This document shows, piece after piece, positions 33,001-44,000 of a stretch of 64,000 nucleotides of DNA. The notes under the pieces are model-generated. The model saw only the letters and a list, made by a program, of their open reading frames with translations, made no database searches and was not told the DNA's origin. Position numbers and translations under genes: made by a program. Source of the stretch: Trissonchulus latispiculum (taxonomy: Eukaryota > Nematoda > Enoplea > Enoplida > Ironidae); the NCBI GenBank assembly GCA_030248195.1, contig JASAND010011438.1, positions 40,550 to 104,549 on the forward strand. The letters are read 5' to 3'. Position 1 is the stretch's first letter; the number at the start of each line of letters is the position of its first letter.

Positions 33001-33328
33001 AGCTGTGCGAGAGGTTACCTCCGTACCTTAGCCTGAAGATGCTCTCATGAAGCTGACATTCCGGTTTTTTTCTCGTTTTCATAATCCGTTTTCTTTTTAT
33101 GGGTACTTGTACCTCGCCGTGACGGCTGGAGGACTTGGTCTTTTCCCAATTGCGCACCGTCCCAGTGGCAATATAATGGCAGTTCCCAAGCACAATTAGT
33201 TTTCTTTGTACGTACGTTATGAGACCCATTTACCAAAAATTCGTTAAAAATTTTCGGAGTTTAAATTTTCAACTAGTTTTTGGTTATGTTGTCCCTCGCA
33301 GGAGCTCGGGCGGTAAGCCCTGGGGAGT
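30046..33328 (+). other. Gypsy 3' non-coding region, 3.3 kb
   Basis: No envelope-like gene is seen: no long frame, and the frames at 31209-31400 and 32560-32916 show no domain. A collinear, diverged version stands on the minus strand at 60968-64000. Shared landmarks are a TAGGTAGTTCACCC part, the CGGCGGA repeats, GGGACTTCTTT next to a TGCTTAAGCA hairpin, CAGCGCGGTTGGGAGG, and the final CGGTAAGCCCTGGGGAG purine-rich stretch before the LTR, the likely polypurine tract. Confidence 0.8.
31495..31550 (+). repeat. Three ACGGCGGAGGT repeats in the Gypsy 3' region
   Basis: ACGGCGGAGGTTC, ACGGCGGAGGTAT and ACGGCGGAGGTTC recur at about 21-base steps. The second element has CGGCGGA words at the matching place (62940-63030, inverted) with different spacing, so the motif is kept while the surroundings drift. 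Confidence 0.75.
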
Positions 33329-34581
33329 TGTAATGAGGCGGCGTGACGTCAGTCCTCTAAAAATATTAATATTTGGATATTAAATATTAATATTAATATT
33401 AATACGTGTATTTGGATTTATTTTTGGGTTGAAATTAGTGTAAGAATATTATTTTGAAAGTAATTGTAATGTGTATAATTTATATTGAAAATGTGTTTTG
33501 AAATTAGTTTGAAATTACTGTGTGAAATTTATGTGAGAGTCTTTTTATTGAAATGTGTTAGTGTGTTTATATGTAAAATACGTATATGTGTGTCAGCCAG
33601 CCTAGTCAATAGGTGGCGCTGTATACTTGTCGATTTTCTCTAGAAGCCTCTCCCAGCATCCCGTCTTTCAAGGGGGTCTCAAAATTGTCCAATCAAATTC
33701 TTCCACGCTCTCTCAAAACTAGTTCTTTCTAGACATCTCAAAATTCATTCGGTCTCGTATTTTCTTTTGAGCTGTGCAGTCGTGTCTTACTTTTACGCTC
33801 CCGTGTGTGGCCCTAATATTTGCTGTGCTTTTTCTGATTCGTCTTTATCGTCCAAAGTGGGTACCACTTTGGACTTTAGTACGCTCCAGGGTGACCCTGT
33901 TGAGCTACGCTTCTATCAGTTCCTTGTATTAGTTTAGTTATAATTCTCTGCTTTTTATCATGAAACTTTTTCCTTTGAATATTTTCTATCTAATATTTTC
34001 TTTGAAGCTCTTTTAAAATTATTCTGACAGGTTAGGTTTCTTGTGTTAGGTTAATTGGTTGTAGTTTATTCATTGTAGTTCCTCTGTTTGATAGAATTTA
34101 TTGTGTACCTTGTATTTCATTCTCTACTGTTGTTTCACTATTTAGTTATTCTGTTTCATACACTGTATTCTATTCAAAATTTCTGTACGCTTTTTTGGGG
34201 TTCGCCCCTTTGTCCAGCACGTATTTTCAAGTAAATGTGGTCTCAATTTTTGGGCCATCTAGGGTGTCTTCTTTAATTAGGTTTTTGTCTTAGAATTGTA
34301 TATTCGGTAAGTAGGGCTTTTTCTAAGAATATTTCGGTAGGTAGATAGTTCTGTTTAAGCATGTACATTTCAGCAAATTTGGGGTAATTCATTTATAATT
34401 TGAGTCTGTGCTCTTCATCGGCGGTTTAACTCCGTTCGGTAGGTTACACTTAGGTAATTTTGTTACTTGGTTGTACTTAGTTAGGTCGACTGGAACTACA
34501 TCTCCTCCAGGTTCGACGTTCTCCTTGTGCACAGTTTCCCACTCGTAAAGTTTGGTTAGTTCGTACACTGCCAACTTTACA
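33329..34581 (+). repeat. Gypsy 3' LTR
   Basis: 1253 bp. Same ends as the 5' LTR. It carries an extra TTAATATTAA-type expansion near 33370 and a longer block at 33903-33940. The GTGT duplication follows at 34582. Confidence 0.96.
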
Positions 34582-35018
34582 GTGTACCACCTGTTTTGGT
34601 TGCGGGGAGTAGAAGGTCCAAATTTGGCTCGGGGGACTCCACCCAAATCAGAAATTTGGGGGGTCCCCCTAAACTGTTACTGCACCCAAGTTTTTTTAGC
34701 TAAAAATGCTCCTTTTTCGATGGACAGTACATTAAACGTACTCAAAAGCTTCTGTCAATAGTTTTCTTATGCGAAAATAGGGCTTGAAAATTGACAAATT
34801 TGCACTAAAATATGCCTAAATTAGCCCAGATTGTGGTTTATAATTGCGTATATTACCTTTTAGTTGCTATAAATAACCATCTTTAGCTGTTTATAGCTGA
34901 TTTATAGCCATTTTTTCGAAGTTTTTTTACAAAAATGTTCAGAAATTGCAAAAAATTTAGATTTTGCATTTTACTTGGTTTGGGCCCAATTTTAGGGGGG
35001 GTTGAGCTCGGCGTGGGG
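34582..35018 (+). mobile_element. Left part of the CATAGGTGTACC-family element hosting the Gypsy
   Basis: After the GTGT duplication it continues ACCACCTGTTTTGG and runs to GAGCTCGGCGTGGGG. Its first nine bases are at 20087-20095, left of the Gypsy. Its right part appears to be 43343-43433, displaced by later insertions. Confidence 0.8.
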
Positions 35019-35611
35019 CATAGGTGTACCAGGCTACAGTTTGTCCCCTGTGAAACCCCCCCACGCAGAGGCCAGACCCCTCTTCCCCCCTACATGACCT
35101 CAACTACCCCCCCCCAAGCCGCGCTCAACCCCCCCCCCTTCCCCCCCCCCCCTAATTGGGTAATAATTGGGTCCAATTGGGACCTAATAGGGTCCAAACC
35201 AACCAAGTAAAAATGCAAAATTTTTGAAAATAGTTTTTGCAATTTCTAAAAATTTTCGAAAAAAAATCGAAATGGCTGTAAATCAGCTATAAACAGCTAA
35301 AGATGGTTATTTATAGCAATTAAAAGGTAATAAACGCACTTATAAACCACAATCTGGGCTAATTTTAGCCATATTTCAGCACAAATTTGTCAATTTTCAA
35401 GCCCTATTTTCGCATACGAAAACTATTGGCAAAAGCTTTTGAGTATGTTTAATGGACTGTACATCGAAAAAGGAGCATTTTTACCTAAAAAATCAAGCTA
35501 CAGTTTAGGGGGTCCTCCCCCCCCCAAATTTGGGATTTTGGTGGGGTCCCCCCCCGGGCCAAATTTGGACCTTCTACTCCCCCCCCCAACCCAAACAGGT
35601 GGCACACCTTG
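35019..35611 (-). mobile_element. CATAGGTGTACC-family element, minus orientation
   Basis: It starts CATAGGTGTACCAGGC and ends CAGGTGGCACACCTTG, a full copy in the opposite direction to the preceding one, so 34582-35611 folds as a near palindrome. A target duplication was not found; the right end may be damaged. Confidence 0.75.
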
Positions 35612-37020
35612 GGAGAGGGGGGGCATAGTTTCCCTGGAACTTTGGGTCTGGGGGGGGGTAAATCTTGGCCGACTTCCGAAATGTGATGGAGGGGAGCACA
35701 CGAAGCCCTTTTCTAGAAAACTGTTGTTTTGTTTTCTAATTTTTTTCAAATTATTGTTTGTTTTTTCAAAAATTGTTTTCTAATTGTTTTCAAATTACTT
35801 TCTACTAGTTTTCTAAAATAGAAAACAATGGGAAAATATAGTTAATATTTTTTCAAAATGTTTTCTAATTGTTTTCGTATATTTTTCCAAATAAGAAAAG
35901 AATTTGAAAATAATTAAGCCATCTTTCCTATTGTTTTCTAATTGTTTTCCAGTTAGAAAATAATTCGAAAGATATATAATTTTTTCTAATCGTTTTCTAC
36001 ATGCTTTCTGGCATTGGAAAGTACCATCAAAATCAAAACGAAAGTGGGGCTTGGTGCTTGGAAAAAATTGAAGGAGGGTGTGGGTGTCTCTAGGTCAAAC
36101 AACAGAGGATTTGCTTGCCAACCGATTTGGGGAAAAGAAAAGGGATAGGGGCAATTGATTTTTTTATGGTGTTGATGAAAAGTTAGGTTTTCAGTCAAAA
36201 TCAGTTATTTTGCAGATTGTTTTGCATTGTTTGCTTTCAAATTTGAAGCTTTTTATAAGTAGAATATAATGTTTCGGAGATGACTCTAAGTTTTGATTAT
36301 AAATTTAATGATAACGAATACAATTTGTTCTACGGTTTTTTAATTAGGATTCCGTTGCCTAAATTTTGTTGGGGGAATTATGAGAAGGTGATAATAATTG
36401 TTCCCCCCTTTCAAACCCATGACAGCTGCATTTGTTTTTAGTTTTTGTCACATTTATCATAGGGGTCGCGGTAGCGACCCCTCCCTATAATATGAGCGAA
36501 AATGGTCGAATGACCGTGTAAAACAAGGCTGCGCAGATCCTGCGCAGAGTATGTGCGCAAAAAATTGTATATACGTGTCGAGTTTAGTATAATTTGCCAA
36601 GTTTCATTCCCGTACCACTTTCCGTTTTTTTCCGGTTTCTCGCTTTTGATGTCTCATCAAAGGGTTTTGTACATAGGTGTACCACCTGTTTGGGTTGGGG
36701 GGGAGTAAAAAGTCCAAATCTGGCTTTGGGGGGGGTCTCAAAAATCGGAAATTTTCAAAAAACTGTACCCAAATTTTTTTCAGCTAAAAATGGCCCTTTT
36801 TGGACATAAAATCCACAATTTTCGACATATATAAATCTAGTAAAAAACCACTCGTATTGCGTTTTAAAACCTATTTTGCAGCGTTTTTAACTGTTTCTAG
36901 ACAATTTTTTCAAAAAATTTTTGAAAAATTGCAAAAATTTAGCATTTTTTCTCTTGTTTGGACCCCATTTTAGGGGGGGGGGGTGGGGGGTCTGGCCTCT
37001 CCGTGGGGGGGTCTCACAGG

Positions 37021-37563
37021 CATAGGTGTAATTGGGGGGGGGGGGGTAACCCCCCCCGCCCTTTTTTAAACCCACCTCCCCCCCCCCAGAAATTTTTGGG
37101 GACCCCCGGCCCCCCCCCATCTGGGGGGGGGGGGGGGTAGTCGCGCCGAAGGCGCGAAAATTGGGCCAAAATTGGGCATTTTTAGGGCAAATTTTGCAAA
37201 ATTTTTCAGAAAAGTCCAAATTTTTGGCTTCACTTGTTTATTATCGCGAGAAATACAATTTTATAACGGTTTTATGGTCTTATAGACACAATATTGACCT
37301 TATTCTGGACTCAGAAACATGTTGGCAATAAAGTTTTCGAGTTTAAAAACACTGTCTAATGTTAAAATTACTTAATGATTTCATGTTTTTCGGCATTAGC
37401 AATGGCTGAAAATGCGATTTTTGACATAAAAATAGAAAAATTTTTTGGGGGAGGTTTGGGGGAGGTCGTGGGGGGGGGGTTGGGGGGGGATCTAAAAAGG
37501 GCCTTCCCCCCAAAATTCCGGGGGGAGGGGGGCCCCCCAACCCAAATCCCCGTTACACCTATG
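37021..37563 (-). mobile_element. Nested MITE with exact CTCACAGG duplication
   Basis: The ends CATAGGTGTAATTGGGG and CCGTTACACCTATG are inverted. CTCACAGG stands on both sides (37013-37020 and 37564-37571). Homopolymer G/C runs near the ends and a GCGCCGAAGGCGCG hairpin at 37142 are visible. Confidence 0.92.
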
Positions 37564-37585
37564 CTCACAGGGTGTTAGCCTGGTA

Positions 37586-38831
37586 TAGTCAGGTTCCCAA
37601 AAAAAATAGAGGCAAAGTTCCCAAAAAAAATCAGAGCCAGATCTGCCAACTGCTTCGGCCGTTTCGAGCCAAACTTGGCACACAGTAAGTAGAAGACCTT
37701 AGCCAGATATTAGTTTGGGTTATATAGCTCGTCTCGCGTAGCCAAGGCGCCAGACCAAAGACTCACCCCAAAATGGCCTCTATGTAAGTTTTGACTTGAT
37801 CTCGGAAATCAGTCTCAAAACAGTAAGGGAAAACTTCTTAAGTCCCTAATTATGCTTGGTAGGTAAGACACTAAAGTGCTCACGATACCACATATTCTAG
37901 CTCTGCTGGCTCTCATGCTTCGTCCTGGGCTACCTGATTTTTTTTGGGAACAAGTTCCCAAATAAAAAATCACTTTGAACTTCGCTGAAATGGGCAATTC
38001 CACTCTATAAAATCACGCATATGGCCCTATTAGCGTTGTTTTAGAACGTTTAGCGCCATAAAATTATTCAAACTGCTCATACAATTGCGCAAAACTCATT
38101 CAAACTGCGCATTATTCAAAATGTTGCAAAAATTCGTCCTGTTACGGCTCGGAACGGAGCATTATCGATAATTTTTTGCTGAATTAACGCTAGTAACAGA
38201 TATTTAGTATAATTAAGCCAGAATATGCAACAATATGTTAGGTTTAGAACTGTTTTTACGATAGTCCTAGCATGGCAGACTGCTCCGAAGGTCTGTGTTA
38301 GTGATGTTCAGTGTTGTTACAACTATCCCGATAAAACTTTTGCACGTTTTGTGTGCATAAAATATTAATTAAAAGTGCAGAAAAAGTCATCGTATATAAT
38401 TGTTCCCTTGGTGAAATATAAGTTGCCTCAACTCACAACTCTTGACGCACCAAGTCAGGGCATGCTTACGTTGTAAAAGCATGTCACTGTAGAATGGGTG
38501 GACGCTACAGTTCCAATTAGTATCTTATAATGTTAGCTAGTTACGGGCTATATATGGGCCATATATATAAGTTATGTGCTAGCCCTTCTCTGTTATTATA
38601 AATGGGGTGATTTTTTATTTGGGAACGACTGATTTTTTTGGGAATCGTTCCCAAAAAAATCACTGAAATTTTTTAATTACTCTAGATAGCCATGAGCTAC
38701 AGCAGGGATAGTAGGTGGGTAAATGTGTCAGGCTAAGCCCTATTCATATATACTCTAGTTGGGCTAGCCCACCTAAGTTTGCGAGAGTACCGGGCAAAAA
38801 ACTTTCGTGATTTTTTTTGGGAACCTGACTA
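37586..38831. mobile_element. TA-flanked MITE with reiterated terminal motif
   Basis: TAGTCAGGTTCCCAAAAAAA at the left is perfectly mirrored at the right, with TA on both outer sides, as in Tc1/mariner-type elements. The terminal GGTTCCCAAAAAAA motif recurs internally near 37615, 37930-37965 and 38620-38665 in both directions. No transposase frame. Confidence 0.8.
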
Positions 38832-39840
38832 TATATACACCTATGGTTCTGTAGCTTGAATAACTACAGATAGAATGAAACTATTATATACTATGAAACC
38901 CATATATATTCTTGTAGTACAAATCAAAAATAAGAAAATAAGCTAGTTTTTATGTCTCCCGGAGCTGAAAAAATTTTGGGCTTGGGGGCCAAAGTCGGCC
39001 AAAACGCTAAAATGGCCAAAAAGTATGCTTCAAAGGCGCCTTAATAAGTCAGCCCAGTCACATATACATGGGGCAATACTGACTATATGGTTAAACAGTA
39101 CACATATCGGTGTCGTTCAAATGCTATATGATTTTCCGTCTCTGTGCGTAATTTTTCGGTACTGGCCGGCCAAATTTGGTGAATTTTGGGTCGAACTTTG
39201 AACTTAATTTTTTCGCTTATTTTGCTACATGGGTGGCTCAAATTTTGCATACAAAGGTTTTTTGGGACGGAGAATCGATCTGGAGGGTCCGGTCGGTGCC
39301 GAGTGCCGACTTCCGGGAACATCATATAGGACTGTACATAGCCTCTCAGAACTTTGTCTATAGGAGTTTTCTGATGCGCCCAGCTCCTTCCTGGCATCCG
39401 TTTTGTCATCGGGCCCACCCATCTTGCTGTGTTCGTTCCACTTTGCCATCTGGAGGGTCAGGTCAGTACCGACTTCCGGGAACATCATATAGGACTGTAC
39501 ATAGCCTCTCAAAACTTTGTCTATGGGAGTTTTCTGGTGCGCCCAGCTCCTTCCTGGCATCCGTTTTGCCATCGGACCCACCCATCTTGCTGTGCTGGTT
39601 CCACTTTGCCATCTGGAGGGTCAGGTCGGTGGGAGGTCATGTGGTCAAAAATGAAAATTTTCAAAAGTGGTCAAATTAGGTATCAAATGAAAGCCCTAAG
39701 CGAGCTGAGCAACTTTTGTCATAGAACTGCATGCTCAAAGTGGCGGTAGAGTGCTGTGGTGGGGTGGGGTGGGGACTTAGGTGATTTTTGGTCAAAACTA
39801 AAATTTTCCAAAAGTGACCAAATTTGGTATATGTATGTCA

Positions 39841-40628
39841 AATGTGTGACATTATGAAATAATGTGTGTTTCTCTCCATTGACACTGCGGAATAGTTAGC
39901 CTTTAAACTCCTAATTCGTAACGACTGTTTTTTGGCGAAAAAAATGCGAAAAAACCGCACTTTTTTTGAAAATTCCGCAACTTTTTTCGGAGCTCTGCGT
40001 ACGTATATAATGTTCCGTACGTATATATATATATATATAATGGTGATAGCCACACATCTCGACACTACAACCTGTGATTTTGAGCCCCTAGGCCCTCTCC
40101 ATGCATTCAGGACAGACCTACAGTGAGGGTACCCAAAAGTGGCCTCAAAACGTTCATGACGGAAGTTCGAATTTCGACTGCTATTTACTAAGGGAAAATC
40201 CTAGGCAACTCATATTGTGCATGTGACATGTCCTGACTGTGGGCTATCGATACATATTATATATATAGAAGTTCCCAGTCCGACCTCAGAACCGTCCTTG
40301 GGTGGGTGATTTTTTGTTAAAGTTTTAACAAATAAAACATCATTTTCATGTTTTGTTACTGACGTCGGAACAGCAGCTAGAGCAAAACTAACGTCAAGTT
40401 CGAGCTCAGCGACCTCCCTTTGTTTTTGAGGTTGAATGACACTTCTGGGAGTCCAACCTGGTAACCAGCAGGGCCTGAACCGTCCGACGGTAAACGTGGT
40501 CCCAAAAGTCAGTATATATTAGCCTATAGTTACCTAAAAACTAATGCCAGATTTGAATCTCCCTAGGAAACTCCTTAGGACATGTTTTTTGCCATTTGGG
40601 ACTATCCAGTTCGTATATACCTGGAGGG
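39841..40628. other. Unassigned sequence in the 7.4-kb element
   Basis: It contains a short TA run near 40020 and no recognisable gene. Confidence 0.5.
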
Positions 40629-40994
40629 CAGTGGCGCACATAGAAAATTTTTTCGCGGGGGGTGGACCTCAGAAAAATTTGGGGGGTCTGGGGGGCGAAG
40701 CACCCCAGAAGTTGAAAAAATTTCGAAAATTGGGTTTGAAAAGCAAAAATAAGCGTAAATTAAGCAAAAATTCATTAAATTTCGCGCCGAGGGCGCGAAA
40801 ATTTTTGAAAATCTTAAAAAAGTTGCTATTGAAATGTTTAAACGCCGAAATAAGGGTAAATTAAGCAAAAATAAAGTTTATTTCGCGCCGAAGGCCGAAA
40901 ATTTTTGAAATTTTATGTCCCGCGCGCGGACAATGAAATTTTTCCTTTACATCTGGTTTCGGCCCCCCTCCGCCCCCCCTTAAGTGCGCCCCTG
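40629..40994. mobile_element. hAT-type MITE, 366 bp
   Basis: The ends CAGTGGCGCAC and GTGCGCCCCTG match at 10 of 11 positions as inverted repeats. An exact 8-bp duplication CTGGAGGG (40621-40628 and 40995-41002) flanks it. The interior is G-rich near the left end and C-rich near the right, with GCGCCGAGGGCGCG hairpins. Confidence 0.93.
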
Positions 40995-41215
40995 CTGGAG
41001 GGTCCGAAAGGGTCCGGCATGGGTCATGTGACCGTGGGTCATATCCCACCAACATACGAAGTCCTAAGTTTTTCTGCCAAAATATATATTGCAAGCTTAA
41101 CAAAAAAATCATCCGAAATTTTAACAGAAAAATCACCCCACCCTGACTCACAGGAAAGTCGCAGAGACCCAATTTTTTGCATGGTGATAGGATAGCCACA
41201 TATATCTCGACATTA

Positions 41216-42535
41216 TAGAGGTCGGGGAAAAAAACCAACCCGCAAGTGGTGGGGAAAAAACCAACCCCCCGTTTGGGCGATGGGGATGAGCTAGCGGGCT
41301 CAAATTTTGCATGCAAGTTGGTAGGGCCCATCCCACCTACCATACCAAATTTGAGCTAAATCGGACCACTTTTGGACATTTTGTGACATTTTGAAAATTT
41401 TGGCATTTTTGCCCCCCAAAAATTCAAAATTAGCCTATTTTTGAAGGCCTGTAAAAAATTTTCCATAGCAGTTAGATAATAACTTTTAATAATTTCTATG
41501 AGAACAATATGTGCTCTTTCCAAAAATGTCGGTCTCGCCTTCCTGCGACGTTTGGCAAGCTGAAAGCAGAATTTTTACAAAATGGGAAAAAAACCAAGGG
41601 GTGGTAAAAAAACCAATTTTTGCTTTTGCTGCCAAACTCCCAAAAATGGTTCTTAGTTGCTCAAAAGTCATGCACATAGCAAGTTTAATGCGTTCTTTCA
41701 CGTGAACAGCTCAAAATTGCATTTGGACTTGGCCGGTAAAAACCTCGTTTACTTTAAGATACTTACTTTAAGATTGAAGACAGCCATGGCTGATCAGTAA
41801 AAAATAGGTGGCGGTGCATTCGTCCGGCTCCATTGTATATAATGTCATAGATCCACAGATACCCGAGACTGCCGCTGTCTTCAACTAGACGTAACCAGCA
41901 ATAGCAGCAGCTGCAGCTACACGGGAGTTACCCCAAGGACACAAGAAGATTCAGGGCAAACAGCGAGCCATTCACCCACTGGCTTTTCGGCGGATTGGCT
42001 GTTTGGCTCAGCTAAAGCGGCCAAAAAGTACTCTGGGACAAAGAAATACGCGAAAAAACACTGAAACAACGTTTATTTTAATTTATTTCATTGAATTTCG
42101 AAAGATTTACAAATTTTTGCATTTTAACATAGAAACTGGCAAATTTGATGAAACCTAGCCAGTTGATGCTGCAAATTTTGATGTTTGATTTTCTCACTTA
42201 TTATAAGGAATATCGCAAAAATAACTGCAGATATGAAGTCAGCGACGCCGATTTTACCTGTCGCATGCATAAAATCGGCTAATATGAGTTACCCTGACCG
42301 AATACTGGGGTTGGTTTTTTCCCATCGGTTGGTTTTTTCCCGCCATTGGTTTTTTTACCCCGGCTAATTAACCGTTAATTACTAATTAACGACAGGACCT
42401 AGAGAGGCGATTTATATACCAAAATGACAGTCTAGACAGGGCTTGATAAGAAAACAATTTATAGCCGGATTGCTCCACTGGGTAGTTCTGCAGAGTCCAA
42501 AAAGTGACTACCTTGGTTTTTTTCCCCGACCTCTA
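41216..42535. mobile_element. TA-flanked MITE, 1.3 kb, GGGGAAAAAAACCAA ends
   Basis: TAGAGGTCGGGGAAAAAAAC at the left is perfectly mirrored at the right, with TA outside (41214-41215 and 42536-42537). The terminal GGGAAAAAAACCAAC motif recurs internally near 41255, 41582-41612 and, inverted, 42308-42355. The architecture copies that of 37586-38831 with a different sequence. Non-coding. Confidence 0.82.
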
Positions 42536-43059
42536 TACATTTTTGGGTTACGGGGGGAGGTCGAAATTTATGGGGGGCATTTTATGGGAGGGCTACTTGA
42601 ATGAAGGGGAGGTCGCCGAATGGGGGGCGCCCCCTCCCCACCTACCCTCCCCCAGTAGAAATAAGCCAGGTAAAGGAAAATTCAGAAATAAATCAGAAAA
42701 CATTGAGAAAATATTCTGCAAAACTCTTGGGAAAGAAGCTAGAAAATAGTGAGAAAATAATGAGAAAATAATAGAAGTAGTTTAGAAAATAATTAGAAAT
42801 AATATATATAGAAAATGTCCTTTTTTTAGGGAAAACAATGAGAAAACATTAAGAAACTTGCTAGAAAACGGTAAGAAATTAATTAGAAAACAATTAGAAA
42901 GTGGGCCTCAGTTAGAAAACATTTAACAGAAAATAATTAGAAAACAAATAGATATTTTTTAGAAAACAATTAGAAATAATGTTCAGTTAACTGCTGGAAA
43001 GTTTTTGGGAAAAATTAGAACCTTTTTTCCAATTGTTTTCTAAAACTGGGCTTCGTGTG
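42536..43059. repeat. AGAAAACAATTAGAAA-rich right end of the 7.4-kb element
   Basis: After a G-rich piece akin to 5530-5650, AGAAAATAAT and TAGAAAACAA words fill 42680-43040. They mirror 35700-36000. Confidence 0.7.
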
Positions 43060-43342
43060 GGGTCCCCCCAACCCCCCCCCCCCAGAATTCGGACCTCAGA
43101 AATTTCGAAAAATGGCCAAAAAATGCAAAATTTTCTGTAACTTAGCCCTTTTTTCATCAAAATAAGGCTTGTTCTTAACGTTTTAGGCGCTTTTGCACCG
43201 TTTTAAAGCGATTTTAAGTCAAAAGTTTAGAAAAAATTTTCAAAAAATGACCAAAAAAGTCAAAAAATCTGGGGGGGAGGTAAATTTGGTCAAAAATTTT
43301 GGGGGGATACCCCCCACCCAACCCCCCCCCAAGGAAACTATG

Positions 43343-43433
43343 AGGGGGAGTAGTTGAGGTCAGGTATGGAGGGAGGGAGTCTGGCGTCTTCGTGGGGGGG
43401 TCTCACAGGGGGTAAACTGTAGCCTGGTACACC
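43343..43433 (+). mobile_element. Right end remnant of the Gypsy-hosting MITE
   Basis: AGGGGGAGTAGTTGAGGTC to GTAGCCTGGTACACCT is the standard right part of the CATAGGTGTACC family. Its last bases are cut by the LTR fragment that follows. Confidence 0.75.
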
Positions 43434-43435
43434 TT

Positions 43436-44000
43436 TGTAAAGTTGGTAGTGTACGAACTGACCAAACTCTATATACGAGTGGGAAACTGTGCGCAAGGAA
43501 GACGTCGAACCTGGAGGAGATGTAGTTCCAGTCGACCTATGCGAATCTCGCCAAATTGTCCTAAGTGTAACCTATCGAACGGAGTTCAACCGCCGATGAA
43601 GAGCAAAGACTCAGATATAAAAAACCTACCCCGAAATTTTCTGAAATATACACACTTAAAATGACTCTACCTACCCAATAATTCTTAGAAAAGCCCTGCT
43701 TACCGTTACCGACCAGACAATTCTAAGATAAAAACCTAACTAAAAAGACCCTAAAACGGTCCAAAAGAGACCACATTTACTTTAATAATTATGCTGGACA
43801 AAAAAGGGGTTGACCCCCGAAAATGCGTACAATGCAGTGTAGAACGTACAAAAAAAGGAAAGGAACAAATTGACTTTTCAAAGACTTTTCAAGACAAATA
43901 CAACAAAAGATTCAGATCAATAGATTTTTATAAGATCAAAGTACAACAAACAATTACGTTCAAACCCCCACAAATGATTGATAAGTCCTAAATAATTTCA
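43436..44000 (-). repeat. Old Gypsy LTR fragment, minus orientation
   Basis: From TGTAAAGTTGG it matches the 3' half of the LTR at 34000-34581 in reverse, with many substitutions. It includes the counterpart of the ACCTGGAGGAGATGTAGTTC stretch. Similarity fades past 44000 and no 5' LTR end is seen. It sits in the same MITE end that the intact Gypsy targeted. Confidence 0.85.

Larger units (their letters stand above)
20096..34581 (+). mobile_element. Ty3/Gypsy-type LTR retrotransposon, nearly complete
   Basis: LTRs at 20096-21284 and 33329-34581 start TGTAATG and end TTTACA. The 4-bp GTGT at 20092-20095 and 34582-34585 is the target duplication. The internal part has gag pieces, a pro ORF, and RT-RNase H-integrase in Gypsy order. 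The LTRs differ by only a few substitutions plus three blocks of indel or replacement, so insertion is recent. It landed in the CATAGGTGTACC end of an hAT-like MITE; uninterrupted copies of that site occur at 36672 and 44359. No canonical TGG primer-binding site follows the 5' LTR. Confidence 0.96.
36672..38845 (+). mobile_element. CATAGGTGTACC-family element carrying two insertions
   Basis: It starts CATAGGTGTACCACCTG and ends ACACCTATG. The 8-bp flanks GTTTTGTA (36664-36671) and GTTCTGTA (38846-38853) agree at 7 of 8. The paralogous copy of its host repeat at 13.86 kb has the site uninterrupted, which proves insertion. Nested inside are 37021-37563 and 37586-38831. Confidence 0.92.
36440..39840 (-). 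repeat. Composite dispersed repeat R, minus-strand copy, interrupted
   Basis: Pieces 36440-36671 and 38846-39840 are the inverted counterpart of 12900-14100, including the ~160-bp units (39200-39640) and a ~135-bp monomer (39650-39835). The interruption is the 2.2-kb element at 36672-38845. Confidence 0.85.
35697..43059. mobile_element. 7.4-kb element with CACACGAAGCCC ends
   Basis: CACACGAAGCCC at 35697-35708 is mirrored by GGGCTTCGTGTG at 43048-43059, and AGAAAAC follows inward on both sides. The terminal ~300 bp on each side are built of TTTTCTAATTGTTTTC words (left) and their complement (right). No coding domain is seen. The flanks do not give a clear duplication, so the class is open. 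Confidence 0.7.
35624..43342. mobile_element. CATAGTTTCC-family hAT-like element with deep nest
   Basis: The ends CATAGTTTCCCTGG and CCAAGGAAACTATG match at 13 of 14 positions as inverted repeats. Flanks AGGGGGGG and AGGGGGAG agree at 7 of 8. Its own sequence is only the outer ~70 bp on the left and ~280 bp on the right, as judged against 16246-17078. The remainder is the 7.4-kb insertion at 35697. Confidence 0.75.

Noticed and set aside
35697..43059. 8-bp target duplication for the 7.4-kb element
   Set aside because: The flanks GAGGGGAG and GGGTCCCC do not match; class left open.
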